DNA of 64,000 bases. Source: Rhizobiaceae bacterium. GTDB lineage: Bacteria; Pseudomonadota; Alphaproteobacteria; Rhizobiales; Rhizobiaceae. The position numbers were made by a program, and so were the translations under genes. How positions within the stretch are numbered: position 1 is the first letter of the stretch; every line of letters starts with the position of its first letter. The stretch lies in the NCBI GenBank assembly GCA_017643025.1, contig JAEPOG010000003.1, forward strand, positions 558,001 through 622,000. Reading direction: 5' to 3'. Positions 1 through 7,736 of this stretch are shown here, in pieces. The notes under the pieces are model-generated. The model ran no database searches and was not told the DNA's origin. It saw only the letters and a list, made by a program, of their open reading frames with translations.

Positions 1-434
1 CCGCCATTCGCGGCCAGGCCCGAAATCGCGCGCGCCGCCTTTTCGGCGTCGCTGCGCTTGTCGGCAAGCGGGTCGGGCAGTGACAGGAGGATGGCATGTT
101 CGCCGTCGGGCAGGACAACCGCGCTGGCGCTGAACATGACCGTCTGGCTCGACACGCCCTTGGCCAGCCGCACGGCGATCGATCGTCCGGTTCCAATGGC
201 CGGATAACCAGGCGTCGCGCTGATCTGCCGCTGGGCGGCAGCGCTCAGCTCCGGGTCGTTGCCGACGAGACTGGCAATGCCGGTATGGCCGAACAATGCC
301 GCGCCCGGGCCGTTGGCCCAGATTACTTCGTCGAGCGCCGTGCTGAGCACCAGCGCCGCATCGCCCGCAGCCAGTCGCTCGCGCACGCCGTCGAGCGCGG
401 AGACATCCATGTAGGAATAGTTGCGCGGGTTCAT
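1..434 (-). CDS. PAS-domain protein, N-terminal part (sensor kinase-like)
   Basis: A reading frame starts at the ATG at 434 and stays open to the left edge, so only about the first 144 codons are present. The N-terminus begins MNPRNYSYMDVSALDGVRER. A PAS-like segment follows at about residues 36-50, with an 'IWANGPGAALFG' pattern close to the usual 'vlwaNpaaaalfG' of PAS folds. This arrangement resembles the long multi-domain histidine kinases (PdhS/PleC type) of Rhizobiales, but the kinase part lies outside the window. The name is therefore an inference from the PAS-like segment and the N-terminal style. It is transcribed divergently from the phasin gene. Confidence 0.6.
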   Translation of the reverse strand, partial: MNPRNYSYMDVSALDGVRERLAAGDAALVLSTALDEVIWANGPGAALFGHTGIASLVGNDPELSAAAQRQISATPGYPAIGTGRSIAVRLAKGVSSQTVMFSASAVVLPDGEHAILLSLPDPLADKRSDAEKAARAISGLAANG

Positions 435-573
435 GAAGCGGCTAGTCCGTCCGGTCCTGCGTGCCGTTAACGCATTGGTAATAATAGCAAGCCTGCAGCC
501 AAGTCCACAACTCGCTGGTGTGCTTTGCACGGCGACCTGCGGGCGTGGTTAACCCGCCGTGGCAAAATTTCGA

Positions 574-621
574 GTGCATTGCAGCAAAGAATGTTGCAAT
601 GCACAAAAACAGATGCTATAT
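574..621 (+). promoter_or_regulatory. Phasin promoter with PhaR-type operator
   Basis: A perfect 10-bp inverted repeat (GTGCATTGCA at 574-583, TGCAATGCAC at 595-604) is separated by 11 bases. Read as direct repeats, TGCATTGCAGCA (575-586) and TGCAATGCACAA (595-606) both fit the PhaR consensus TGCRNYGCASMA that I recall from Bradyrhizobium, and they lie 20 bp apart, two helical turns. A promoter fits over the second site: TTGCAA (594-599), 16-base spacer, CTATAT (616-621). PhaR represses phasin genes until polyhydroxybutyrate granules sequester it, so the position 53 bases before the phasin start is sensible. The protein that binds here is inferred. Confidence 0.7.
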
Positions 622-673
622 GGGCCGGGAACACAGACAAAGCGTGCGCGTTCGCACGGAAAGGGTACGAGAA

Positions 674-1126
674 ATGACCAAGGCAGCAACCGCCACCAAG
701 ACCACTGAATTTCCGGCTTTCGACGCCAGCCAGGCAACCGAGCAGTTCCGCGCCATGGCCGAGAAGGGCGTCGAGCAGTCCAAGGAAGCCTATGCGAAGG
801 TGAAGGACGGCATGGAAGACGCACAGAAGGTTTTCGAGTCCACCTTCGAGACCGCAAAGACCGCCGCGAACGATCTCTCCCTGAAGTCGATCGCCGCGCT
901 GCGCGCCAATGCCGAAGCCAATTTCGCTCACTTGGAAGCGATGATCGGCGTCAAGTCGCTCTCCGAGGTTCTCGAGCTGCAGACCTCGTTCATGCGCAAG
1001 AGCTACGAGATGATGGTCGAGCAGGCCAAGGACATGCAGGCCGCCTCCAGCAAGGCCGCCGAGGATGTCGCCAAGCCGACCAAGACCGCCTTCGAAAAGG
1101 CGATGAAGGAGTTCAAGGTCGCCTGA
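674..1126 (+). CDS. Phasin family protein
   Basis: A 150-residue protein that is almost entirely helical, rich in Ala, Lys and Glu, with no Cys, signal peptide or membrane segment. The pattern matches Phasin_2 proteins: an FPAFD-like start, a 'FRAMAEKGVEQSKEAY' helix near residues 20-35, a long amphipathic middle, and a 'LQTSFMRKSYE' segment near residue 105. Phasins coat polyhydroxybutyrate granules and control their number and size. The reading frame is open further upstream to 518, but that extension covers the promoter and operator. The ATG at 674 has a GGAAAGGG ribosome site and the family's normal N-terminus. It is apparently monocistronic, with a structured 3' region. Confidence 0.9.
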   Translation: MTKAATATKTTEFPAFDASQATEQFRAMAEKGVEQSKEAYAKVKDGMEDAQKVFESTFETAKTAANDLSLKSIAALRANAEANFAHLEAMIGVKSLSEVLELQTSFMRKSYEMMVEQAKDMQAASSKAAEDVAKPTKTAFEKAMKEFKVA

Positions 1127-1144
1127 ATGGCATGACCTGAACGG

Positions 1145-1262
1145 AATCCCGCGGTTCCGGTATCCTCCTCCCATCGGACCGCGGAATGAAAGGCCAATAC
1201 CTCCTCCCATTGGCCGGACATAGAGAAAAAGGCCGGGATCTCCTCCCCCCGGCCTTTTTCTT
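1145..1262 (+). ncRNA. Candidate trans-acting sRNA with three CTCCTCCC-loop hairpins
   Basis: Directly after the phasin stop lie three consecutive hairpins. Hairpin 1 has a CCGCGG-based stem at 1149-1159/1175-1184 and loop motif TCCTCCTCCC at 1163-1172. Hairpin 2 has a perfect GGCCAAT stem at 1192-1198/1209-1215 with loop ACCTCCTCCC. Hairpin 3 has stem GGCCGGG at 1231-1237/1248-1254, exposes CTCCTCCC and ends in a T-tract. The repeated loop is an anti-Shine-Dalgarno sequence. It is the hallmark of rhizobial sRNA families such as alpha-r8 (MmgR) and alpha-r14, and of the Rhodobacter CcsR RNAs. I see no clear promoter of its own, so it may be processed from the phasin 3' UTR. The 5' end is approximate. 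Confidence 0.65.
1226..1259 (+). terminator. Rho-independent terminator of phasin/sRNA
   Basis: AAAAA followed by a GGCCGGG/CCCGGCC stem with loop ATCTCCTCCC, then TTTTT. It ends the phasin transcript and doubles as the third hairpin of the sRNA-like unit. Confidence 0.85.
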
Positions 1263-1324
1263 TGTCTGCTTTCAAGCGGCTTGAAACTCGGACTGAATGG
1301 TCCTATTCAGCGCCCAATTGCCGT

Positions 1325-1401
1325 GCGGTTGTAGCTCAGTTGGTTAGAGCGCCGGATTGTGGATCCGGAGGTCGCTGGTTCGACCCCAGCCAACCGTACC
1401 A
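1325..1401 (+). tRNA. tRNA-His (GTG)
   Basis: A full cloverleaf: 7-bp acceptor stem (1325-1331 with 1391-1397, first pair G-T), D arm 'AGCTCAGTTGGTTAGAGC', anticodon stem CCGGA/TCCGG with loop TTGTGGA (anticodon GTG, histidine), T arm GCTGG/CCAGC, and an encoded CCA. The discriminator base is A73 and the base before position 1 is T. The universal bacterial identity element G-1 paired with C73 is therefore missing. This is the known derived state of Rhizobiales and Rhodobacterales, which use a divergent HisRS; a HisRS gene of that type lies at 31984-33519. Confidence 0.97.
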
Positions 1402-1426
1402 TTTCTCCCCACAAGATTATCGACGC

Positions 1427-2992
1427 CTAGAACAGGTCGCCCTGCGTGTCGGGCGCGGCTGGCTTGCGCGCCGGTGCTGGCTTGCGCTTGGGCGCATCGC
1501 ATCCAGTGGCGACCGCGCCGACATCGCCATCGGCGAAACGAACCGCGATCTCGTCGCCTGACGAGAGGGCGGAGGCACGCTTAACCAGCCTGCCGTCCGC
1601 ATCGAGCACCAGCGCGAAACCGCGTTCCAGCACGGAACGATGCGAAAGCGTGTCGAGAAGGCGGGACGACTGGGCGAGCCGCGCCGTCAGCCGCTCCAGC
1701 CGAGCAGAGCTGGCGCGATCGCCGCGTGCGGTTAGTGCCCGCAGCCGCTCCCCCGATTGGCCGAGCCGGCTGACGAGGACGGCCGAGGTGACGCGCGCTG
1801 CGTCCCGGTCGAAGCGCGCGCGCCGGTTTGCGACCAGCCCGCGGAACGAAGCATCCAACCGTTCCGCAGCGCGAGCCGTATGCCGCGCATCTTCCCTGAG
1901 TCGTCGCGACAGCAGCGCCGGCGACAGCCTCGCCTGCGTCAGTCGTGCACGCTTCCTATCGACCGCGACTTCAAGCCCGCGCCCCAGCCGCGTCGCCAAA
2001 CCGTCGAAGCGCTGCCTCGGTAGCGCAAGAAGCTGTTCCGCCGACGGCAAGGCGCGCGCGGCAGCCCGCAGCGACTGGCGCTTGCGGTCGGAATTGCGCG
2101 TCATGCAGCCGCGCAGCCGGGCGGCGAGGCTGGCAAGTGTCGCTTCGAGCTCGGCCTTGACCGGCACTGCAAGCTCCGCCGCGCCTGTCGGTGTCGGCGC
2201 CCGCATGTCGGCGGCGTGGTCGATCAGCGTCCAGTCGGTCTCGTGGCCGACCGCAGAGATAATCGGGATGCCGGACGCCGCGACCGCGCGGACCACGGCC
2301 TCGTCATTGAAACCCCAGAGATCCTCAAGGCTGCCCCCGCCCCGCGCCACGATGAGCAGGTCTGGCCGAGCGATTGGCCCGTCGGGCAGGAGCGCATTGA
2401 AGCCCTCGACGGCCGCCGCCACTTCCTGTCCCGCGGTCTCGCCCTGAACGCGCACCGGCCACACGATGATGTGCAGCGGAAAGCGGTCGTCGATGCGGTG
2501 GATGATGTCGCGAATGACAGCACCGGTCGGCGACGTCACCACGCCGATGACGCGCGGCAGATAGGGCAGGGGGCGCTTGCGCGCGGCGGCGAACAGGCCC
2601 TCGGCTTCCAACTTCTTGCGCCGTTCTTCGAGCAGCGCCATCAGCGCGCCGGCGCCGGCCGGCTCAAGGTTGTCGATGACGATCTGGTAGGCCGACTTGC
2701 CGGGATAGGTGGTGAGCCGCCCGGTGGCGATCACCTCCATGCCTTCCTCGGGCTTGAAGCGGAGTCTGCCGAAGGTCGAGCGCCACACGACGGCGTCGAT
2801 GCGCGCCCGGTCATCCTTCAAGCTGAAATAGGCATGGCCGGACGAATGCGGCCCCCGATAGCCGGATATCTCGCCGCGCACGCGAACGTTGCCGAAGGAG
2901 TCTTCCACCACGCGCTTCAGCGCGCCGGAAATCTCGCTGACGGTGAATTCGGCGGCGTTGGTCGGCGAATCGGATTGAATGAGATCGCTCAT
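1427..2992 (-). CDS. xseA: Exodeoxyribonuclease VII large subunit
   Basis: A 521-residue protein. It has an N-terminal OB-fold nucleic-acid-binding domain at about residues 15-110 (typical '[23 protein letters not shown]' region), then the catalytic Exonuc_VII_L domain with '[13 protein letters not shown]', '[16 protein letters not shown]' and '[12 protein letters not shown]' motifs. After these comes an Arg/Ala-rich coiled region and a Lys/Pro-rich tail. With XseB it degrades single-stranded DNA to short oligonucleotides in repair. Length is slightly above E. coli XseA (456) because of the coiled region and tail. It ends 25 bases from the tRNA-His on the opposite strand. XseB is not in this window. 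Confidence 0.96.
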   Translation of the reverse strand: MSDLIQSDSPTNAAEFTVSEISGALKRVVEDSFGNVRVRGEISGYRGPHSSGHAYFSLKDDRARIDAVVWRSTFGRLRFKPEEGMEVIATGRLTTYPGKSAYQIVIDNLEPAGAGALMALLEERRKKLEAEGLFAAARKRPLPYLPRVIGVVTSPTGAVIRDIIHRIDDRFPLHIIVWPVRVQGETAGQEVAAAVEGFNALLPDGPIARPDLLIVARGGGSLEDLWGFNDEAVVRAVAASGIPIISAVGHETDWTLIDHAADMRAPTPTGAAELAVPVKAELEATLASLAARLRGCMTRNSDRKRQSLRAAARALPSAEQLLALPRQRFDGLATRLGRGLEVAVDRKRARLTQARLSPALLSRRLREDARHTARAAERLDASFRGLVANRRARFDRDAARVTSAVLVSRLGQSGERLRALTARGDRASSARLERLTARLAQSSRLLDTLSHRSVLERGFALVLDADGRLVKRASALSSGDEIAVRFADGDVGAVATGCDAPKRKPAPARKPAAPDTQGDLF

Positions 2993-3046
2993 GCCCGATT
3001 GGGGCGGGTTAGGGTCGCCACGTCAAGAATTGCGGGCGGTTATCCC

Positions 3047-4018
3047 TCACCAGCTCGGCGCCAATTGCCGCTGCTTCTGGCGCCGCGCACGGGCGAAGGC
3101 GAGGGCTTCCGCATCAAAGCCGGGAACGGCCTCGGTGGGCGGCACCGAGATGTTGTCGAGGCTCTCCGCGATGTGCCGCGCCAGCGCGTCGACGATCTCA
3201 GGCCGGGTCGTGTGGCCGCGCATGATGCCGATCTGTACGTCGGGCAGGGGGATAAAGCCCTCGGCCTCGCCGAGCACGCGCATGCCCGGGCGCAGCGCGC
3301 ATTCGGGCAGCACCGACACCGCCAGCCCGCCGAGCACGGCGGCGATGACCACCTGCGCCGACCAGCTGGTGAACAGGATGCGGTATTCGCGGCCCTGCGC
3401 CGTCAGCACCTCGGTCGCGGCGCGCCGCCAGGCGCAGCTCGGCCGCCCGACCGCCAGCGGCAGTACCGGCTCCTCATGCACCATGTGGCTTGCAGACGTG
3501 ACCCACAGCAGCGGCTCGCGCCGGACCACTTCGCCAACGCGGGCGTCGTCGCACTGGGTCACCAGCGCGATGTCCAACTGGCCGCGGCGGATGAGGTCGG
3601 CAAGATTGGTCGTCGGTTCGCAGATGACGGAGAGTTCAACGCGCGGGTTGGAGCGCACGAAACGGCCCATGATCTCCGGCAGGAAGCGGTCGGCATAGTC
3701 GTCCGGCGTGCCGATCCTGATCTGCCCTTCGAGGCTGGAATCGTCGAAAGCGGCGAGCGTCTCGCGGTTGAGCCGGATCAGCCGCCGCGCATATGCGAGC
3801 AACCGCTCGCCATCCTCGGTCAGTCTGTTGGTGCGGCCGTCCTTGGCGAAGAGCGGCTTGCCGATGCGCTCTTCGAGCCTGCGCATCTGCATCGACACCG
3901 CCGACTGGGTGCGATGCACCTCATCCGCCGCACGGGTGAACGAGCCGGAATCGGCGATGGCGAGGAAGGTCTGAACCTGGTCGAGATCGAGCGGCGCGGC
4001 CATGACGAAATCCATCAT
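3047..4018 (-). CDS. LysR-family transcriptional regulator
   Basis: A 323-residue protein with a winged helix-turn-helix at about residues 10-70 ('FLAIADSGSFTRAADEVHRTQSAVS', then 'RLEERIGKPLF') and a LysR substrate-binding domain after about residue 95. It resembles the LrhA/HexA-like branch, but the effector cannot be named from sequence. Tandem starts (ATG-ATG at 4018 and 4015, another ATG at 4003) leave the exact N-terminus open; none has a strong ribosome site. It is divergent from the DUF1127 gene across a 160-base gap, a common arrangement in rhizobia, and the usual LysR mode would be autoregulation plus control of that neighbour. Confidence 0.9.
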   Translation of the reverse strand: MMDFVMAAPLDLDQVQTFLAIADSGSFTRAADEVHRTQSAVSMQMRRLEERIGKPLFAKDGRTNRLTEDGERLLAYARRLIRLNRETLAAFDDSSLEGQIRIGTPDDYADRFLPEIMGRFVRSNPRVELSVICEPTTNLADLIRRGQLDIALVTQCDDARVGEVVRREPLLWVTSASHMVHEEPVLPLAVGRPSCAWRRAATEVLTAQGREYRILFTSWSAQVVIAAVLGGLAVSVLPECALRPGMRVLGEAEGFIPLPDVQIGIMRGHTTRPEIVDALARHIAESLDNISVPPTEAVPGFDAEALAFARARRQKQRQLAPSW

Positions 4019-4178
4019 CTGTTTTGATGCTAAAGATTAAAAACATTCGTTGGACTAATCAATAGAGCAGAGCGATACAGGTATCGTTCAAGCGAAAGCC
4101 CGCTTCACCAACCGTTTCGGCCGCATCCTCCCGGCGCCGAAGCGGTTTTGAGCGCCGGCTGTATGAAGGAGAAAAGTC

Positions 4179-4466
4179 ATGGCCGTTTTCGAAGCCAGGG
4201 AACCGTTGGGATTTGGCGCGTCGTGGATCGCAGCCGCCAGGCGCGTATCCGGCATCGCGGCCGTGCTCTATCGCGACTGGAACAACCGACGCCAATTCAG
4301 GCGCTTGCAGGACATGTCCGACTGGGAACTGGCCGATATCGGCCTGACCCGCGACGACCTGCGCGCCGCCTGGAACCGGCGTCCGGACACCGACCCGACC
4401 GCGCATCTCGCGGCGCTGAGGCGCCAGCGCGACGCGCTGGAGGACGCGGCGGGGCGCGTCTCCTGA
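4179..4466 (+). CDS. DUF1127 (YjiS-like) small basic protein
   Basis: A 95-residue protein with the DUF1127 core at residues 35-65: Arg-rich 'DWNNRRQFRRLQDMSDWELADIGL' pattern ending in 'TRDDL'. Proteins with this motif in Agrobacterium and other alphaproteobacteria affect RNA turnover, phosphate and carbon metabolism through the arginine-rich motif. The function of this longer member is not known. The start is decided by a strong AAGGAG 8 bases upstream of the ATG. It stands alone between its promoter region and a clear terminator. Confidence 0.85.
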   Translation: MAVFEAREPLGFGASWIAAARRVSGIAAVLYRDWNNRRQFRRLQDMSDWELADIGLTRDDLRAAWNRRPDTDPTAHLAALRRQRDALEDAAGRVS

Positions 4467-4537
4467 CAAACCGACTCCCAATGCAGGCGGTTCCCCACCC
4501 CCTCATTAACCGGCGCCATGCCGGTCGCCTGCAGATT

Positions 4538-4566
4538 GCCCGGCTCCGAAAGGGGCCGGGCTTTTT
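4538..4566 (+). terminator. Rho-independent terminator of the DUF1127 gene
   Basis: Stem GCCCGGCTCC/GGGGCCGGGC (one G-T pair), GAAA loop, then TTTTT. Confidence 0.9.
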
Positions 4567-4571
4567 GGCGG

Positions 4572-5420
4572 CTAACGCCGCCGCTCCATGCCCTTGAGAT
4601 ACTGGTCGAAGATCGATTCGACGCCTTTCTGGTAGTCGTCGCGCGTCTTTGCGCCGGCCTCGAACATCTGACCGAACAGGTCGTCATAGGGAGTGCGCTG
4701 CCGGCCCGACGGGTTGGTTCTCGGCTTTGGCTCGGGGGCAGATCGCTGCTGGCCGCCACGCATCATCTCTTCGAATATCTGCCCGAGCGGGTTGTCGCCG
4801 TAAGGGCTTTGCGGGGCCCGGGCCGGCTCCTGCCGGTTGCCGCCGAACATGCCCTCCAGCGCCTTGCCGAATGGATTGTCGAACGGGTTCATGCCCGGCT
4901 GCGGCGCCTCCGGATGCGGCATGCGCATGCCGCCCTGCCGCATCATCTGGTCCATGATTTCGCCGAGCGGGTTGGCGCCGGTGGACTGCGCCCGTTGCGG
5001 CTGAGCCGACTGCTTGTAAAGCCCGCCCATGATCATCGAGGCGAGAACCGGGAGCATCTGCTTGAGGATTTCCTGGCCGATACCTGTCGCCTGCTCGGCC
5101 TGTTTCGCAACCGCGCGCGACACCTCCTTGGAGCCGAACAAATGGCCGAGAATGCCGTTGCCTTCCTCGACGCCTGATGGCTGGAAGGCCTGTTGCATGT
5201 CCTCGAAATATTTCGCGTGCTGGCCGGTAGAGAGCGCCGACAGGAACGCGCCGACACCGTGAGGGTCGGACGCGTTGCGTTTCAGCCCCTGGCTGAAGGC
5301 AGGCATCAGCGCCTCCATCGCGTCCTGCGCCTGCTTCTGCGTCAGGCCGAACTGCCGCGCCATCTGCTCAGCGGCGGCGCCGTTCTGCGCGCCAGCCAGC
5401 ATGTCGAACAATGTCTGCAT
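4572..5420 (-). CDS. DUF937 domain-containing protein
   Basis: A 282-residue protein beginning MQTLFDMLAGAQNG. The N-terminal half (about 1-140) has the DUF937 pattern: 'MARQFGLTQKQAQDAMEALMPAFSQGL', a Gly-rich 'GNGILGHLFGS' turn, then 'LKQMLPVLASMIMGGL'. The C-terminal half is low complexity (Gly, Pro, Gln, Met, Arg) with repeated 'NPLGxIxxxMMR' units near residues 160, 225 and 250. The reading frame continues upstream, but the ATG at 5420 matches the family's normal beginning. DUF937 proteins are cytosolic or envelope-associated and have no settled function. Confidence 0.8.
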   Translation of the reverse strand: MQTLFDMLAGAQNGAAAEQMARQFGLTQKQAQDAMEALMPAFSQGLKRNASDPHGVGAFLSALSTGQHAKYFEDMQQAFQPSGVEEGNGILGHLFGSKEVSRAVAKQAEQATGIGQEILKQMLPVLASMIMGGLYKQSAQPQRAQSTGANPLGEIMDQMMRQGGMRMPHPEAPQPGMNPFDNPFGKALEGMFGGNRQEPARAPQSPYGDNPLGQIFEEMMRGGQQRSAPEPKPRTNPSGRQRTPYDDLFGQMFEAGAKTRDDYQKGVESIFDQYLKGMERRR

Positions 5421-5531
5421 TGCGTTTTCCTCGCTCTTCCCGCCTGGTGAGCCTAGCCCAATGGGTGAAGTGAGCAAACCGGGCGTTTGCCGGCTGGAAG
5501 CGAATCCATCAGTCTGGGTGGACGAGGCCAA

Positions 5532-6251
5532 ATGATGTCTGTGCTTACTTACGCCCTGCTGCTGGCCACGCTCGGCGGCATCACCATTCCGATCGGCGGT
5601 CTGCTCGGAACCGTCCGGCAGATCGGACCGAACTGGCTTGACCGCGAATTCCGGCATTCGGTGATCGCGTTCGGCGGTGGCGCGTTGCTTTCCGCGGTTT
5701 CGCTCGTGCTGGTGCCCGAGGGCATGATGAGGCTGGACGTTGTGACCGCTCTCATCGCATTCGGCGCTGGCGGCGTTCTGTTTTTCCTGCTCGACCGTTT
5801 GCTGGAGCGAAAGGGCGGCTCGGGCGCGCAGCTCATGGCGATGCTGCTGGACTTCCTTCCCGAATCGCTGGCTCTCGGCGCACTTCTCGCAGCGGACGAG
5901 CCAGCCGGGTTGCTGCTGGCATTCCTCATCGCCGTGCAGAACCTGCCCGAGGGCTTCAATGCCTATCGCGAGATCGTCCGCTCATCCAAACTGGGACGCG
6001 GGCTGATCCTGCTCGCGTTCTGCGCGCTTGTCCTGCTCGGACCAGCCGCGGCGTTTGTCGGTTTCACCGTGCTCGGCGACATGCGCGAAGTGCTCGCCGC
6101 GATCATGCTCTTCGCGTCGGGCGGCATTTTCTACCTGACCTTCCAGGACATTGCTCCGCAGGCGCAGTTGGAGCGGCACTGGGCGCCGCCTTTGGGCGCT
6201 GTCGCCGGCTTCATGCTCGGCCTCGGCGGCCACATGATGGTTGCCGGCTAG
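5532..6251 (+). CDS. ZIP-family divalent metal transporter
   Basis: A 239-residue integral membrane protein with about eight hydrophobic helices. Family signs are the helix-4 'LLDFLPESLALGALL' (ZIP proteins usually have His/Glu here; this one has Pro-Glu) and helix-5 'VQNLPEGFNAYREIV', the 'NxPEG' motif of the metal-binding site. ZIP carriers move Zn, Fe or Mn into the cytosol; the metal cannot be told from sequence. The start is ATG-ATG at 5532/5535 after GAGG. It ends exactly where the convergent gshA stop begins (0 bases between). Confidence 0.82.
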   Translation: MMSVLTYALLLATLGGITIPIGGLLGTVRQIGPNWLDREFRHSVIAFGGGALLSAVSLVLVPEGMMRLDVVTALIAFGAGGVLFFLLDRLLERKGGSGAQLMAMLLDFLPESLALGALLAADEPAGLLLAFLIAVQNLPEGFNAYREIVRSSKLGRGLILLAFCALVLLGPAAAFVGFTVLGDMREVLAAIMLFASGGIFYLTFQDIAPQAQLERHWAPPLGAVAGFMLGLGGHMMVAG

Positions 6252-7625
6252 TCAGTAGGCGTATTCGAGGAACACCGGCTCGATCGAGTGGTCCCAGCGC
6301 GTGTGGTAAGACTTGATCATCTCTTCCGCGCTGGTGGTGCCGCGCGCTACTACCTCTTCCAGCGGCGCCAGGAATTCCGATTCGTCGAAACCGTCGCTGT
6401 TCAGCCGGTTGCGGTTCTTCAGTCCCTTGCGCGAGATGGCTAGCACCTGTCGCGCGACATCGCGTAGGCTGCCGCCGCGGAACGGCGTTTCCAGCGCCTT
6501 GCCGGGCACCACGTCGCGCATGGCGATCACTTCGCCGTAGGTCCAGTCGGCGACCAGTGCTTCCACCTCATCGAGCGCGGCGTCGTCGTAAAGCAGGCCG
6601 ACCCAGAAAGCCGGCAGGGCGCAGATGCGCCGCCAGGGACCGCCGTCGGCGCCGCGCATCTCCAGAAAGCGTTTCAGCCGGACATCAGGGAAGAGCGTCG
6701 ACAGATGGTTCGCCCAGTCGCCCATGGTTGGCTCGGCGTCGGGAACCGAATTGCCCAGCGCACCCTCCATGAACTGGCGAAAGGTGACGTGTGTGCAGTC
6801 GTGGTAGCGGCCGTCTCGGATGAGGAAGTACATCGGCACGTCGAGCGCCCATTCCACATAGCTGGCGAAACCGAAATCCGGCGCGAAGAAGATCTCCGGC
6901 GTGCCGGACCGGTTGTTGTCGGTGTCGCGCCAGATTTCGCCGCGCCAGCTGCGCAGCCCGTTGAGCTTGCCTTCGGTGAAAGGTGAATTGGCGAACAGCG
7001 CCGTCGCCAGCGGTTGCAGCTTGAGCGACACCTGCATCTTGCGGCGCATGTCGGCTTCGGACGCGAAGTCGAGATTCACCTGGATGGTGCAGGTGCGGTA
7101 CATCATGTCGAGGCCGTGCTTGCCGACCTTCGGCATGTAGGCGCTCATGATGTCGTAGCGCGATTTCGGCATTTGCGGCGTTTCGGCGAGCGTCCATTTC
7201 GGGCTGCCGCCGAGACCGAGAAAACGGATGCCGAGCGGCTCGGCGATTTCACGCAGCTGGGCAAGATGCGCGTTGCCCTCGCGGCAGGTCTGGTGGATCG
7301 TTTCCAGCGGCGCTCCGGAGAGCTCGAACTGGCCGCCGGGCTCCAGTGAAATCGCCCCCTGGCCGGTCGGACCGCCGAGCCCGATGATGCGGCCGGCATC
7401 CATGATCGGGTCCCAGCCCAGAATGCGCTGCATGCCTTCCAGCAGCGCCTTGATGCCGCGCGGGCCGTCATAAGGCACCGGCGCGTTGCCGTCCGTATAG
7501 AAGGGAAACTTCTCGTGCTCGGTGCCGATTCGCCACTTGTCGCGCGGCTTGCAACCATCCGAGAGATAGCCGACGAGTTCGTCGAACCCGCCGATCGGCC
7601 GGGCGTCCGTGGTGTCACGGGCCAT
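6252..7625 (-). CDS. gshA: Glutamate-cysteine ligase (plant/alphaproteobacterial type)
   Basis: A 457-residue enzyme catalysing the first, ATP-dependent step of glutathione synthesis. Motifs of the GCS2-type family are present: 'RIGTEHEKF' near residue 33, 'SLEPGGQFELSGAPL' near residue 95, 'MMYRTCTIQVNLDF' near 175, 'RDGRYHDCTHVTF' near 265 and 'EMRGADGGPWRR' near 320. Length is as expected for the plant/alphaproteobacterial group. rsmE lies 111 bases upstream on the same strand, a pairing conserved in rhizobia. Confidence 0.95.
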   Translation of the reverse strand: MARDTTDARPIGGFDELVGYLSDGCKPRDKWRIGTEHEKFPFYTDGNAPVPYDGPRGIKALLEGMQRILGWDPIMDAGRIIGLGGPTGQGAISLEPGGQFELSGAPLETIHQTCREGNAHLAQLREIAEPLGIRFLGLGGSPKWTLAETPQMPKSRYDIMSAYMPKVGKHGLDMMYRTCTIQVNLDFASEADMRRKMQVSLKLQPLATALFANSPFTEGKLNGLRSWRGEIWRDTDNNRSGTPEIFFAPDFGFASYVEWALDVPMYFLIRDGRYHDCTHVTFRQFMEGALGNSVPDAEPTMGDWANHLSTLFPDVRLKRFLEMRGADGGPWRRICALPAFWVGLLYDDAALDEVEALVADWTYGEVIAMRDVVPGKALETPFRGGSLRDVARQVLAISRKGLKNRNRLNSDGFDESEFLAPLEEVVARGTTSAEEMIKSYHTRWDHSIEPVFLEYAY

Positions 7626-7702
7626 TCTGTTCTTCCTCCCGGACCTTGGTCCGACATCAGCGCGGGTCTGCTTGCTTCAAACAGGCCGGTCGATCAAGCG
7701 AA

Positions 7703-7729
7703 AATTCCTGACATGAGGTGACAGGAAAT
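7703..7729 (-). terminator. Weak hairpin between rsmE and gshA
   Basis: On the minus strand TCCTGTCA/TGTCAGGA (one internal T-T mismatch) encloses CCTCA and is followed by ATTTTC. It could be a weak or partial terminator of rsmE, or an intercistronic stem; the T-tract is short. Confidence 0.35.
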
Positions 7730-7736
7730 TGATCGA

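Noticed and set aside
2216..4027. A 603-codon plus-strand frame across xseA and the LysR gene
   Set aside because: It is antisense to two well-recognised genes, has Arg/His/Asp-rich composition typical of GC-rich shadow frames and no domain pattern.
6245..6260. Zero-length convergent junctions (ZIP/gshA, also glcF/BASS near 17350) as possible antisense control
   Set aside because: Abutting stops are common in compact genomes; no extra signal supports a regulatory role.
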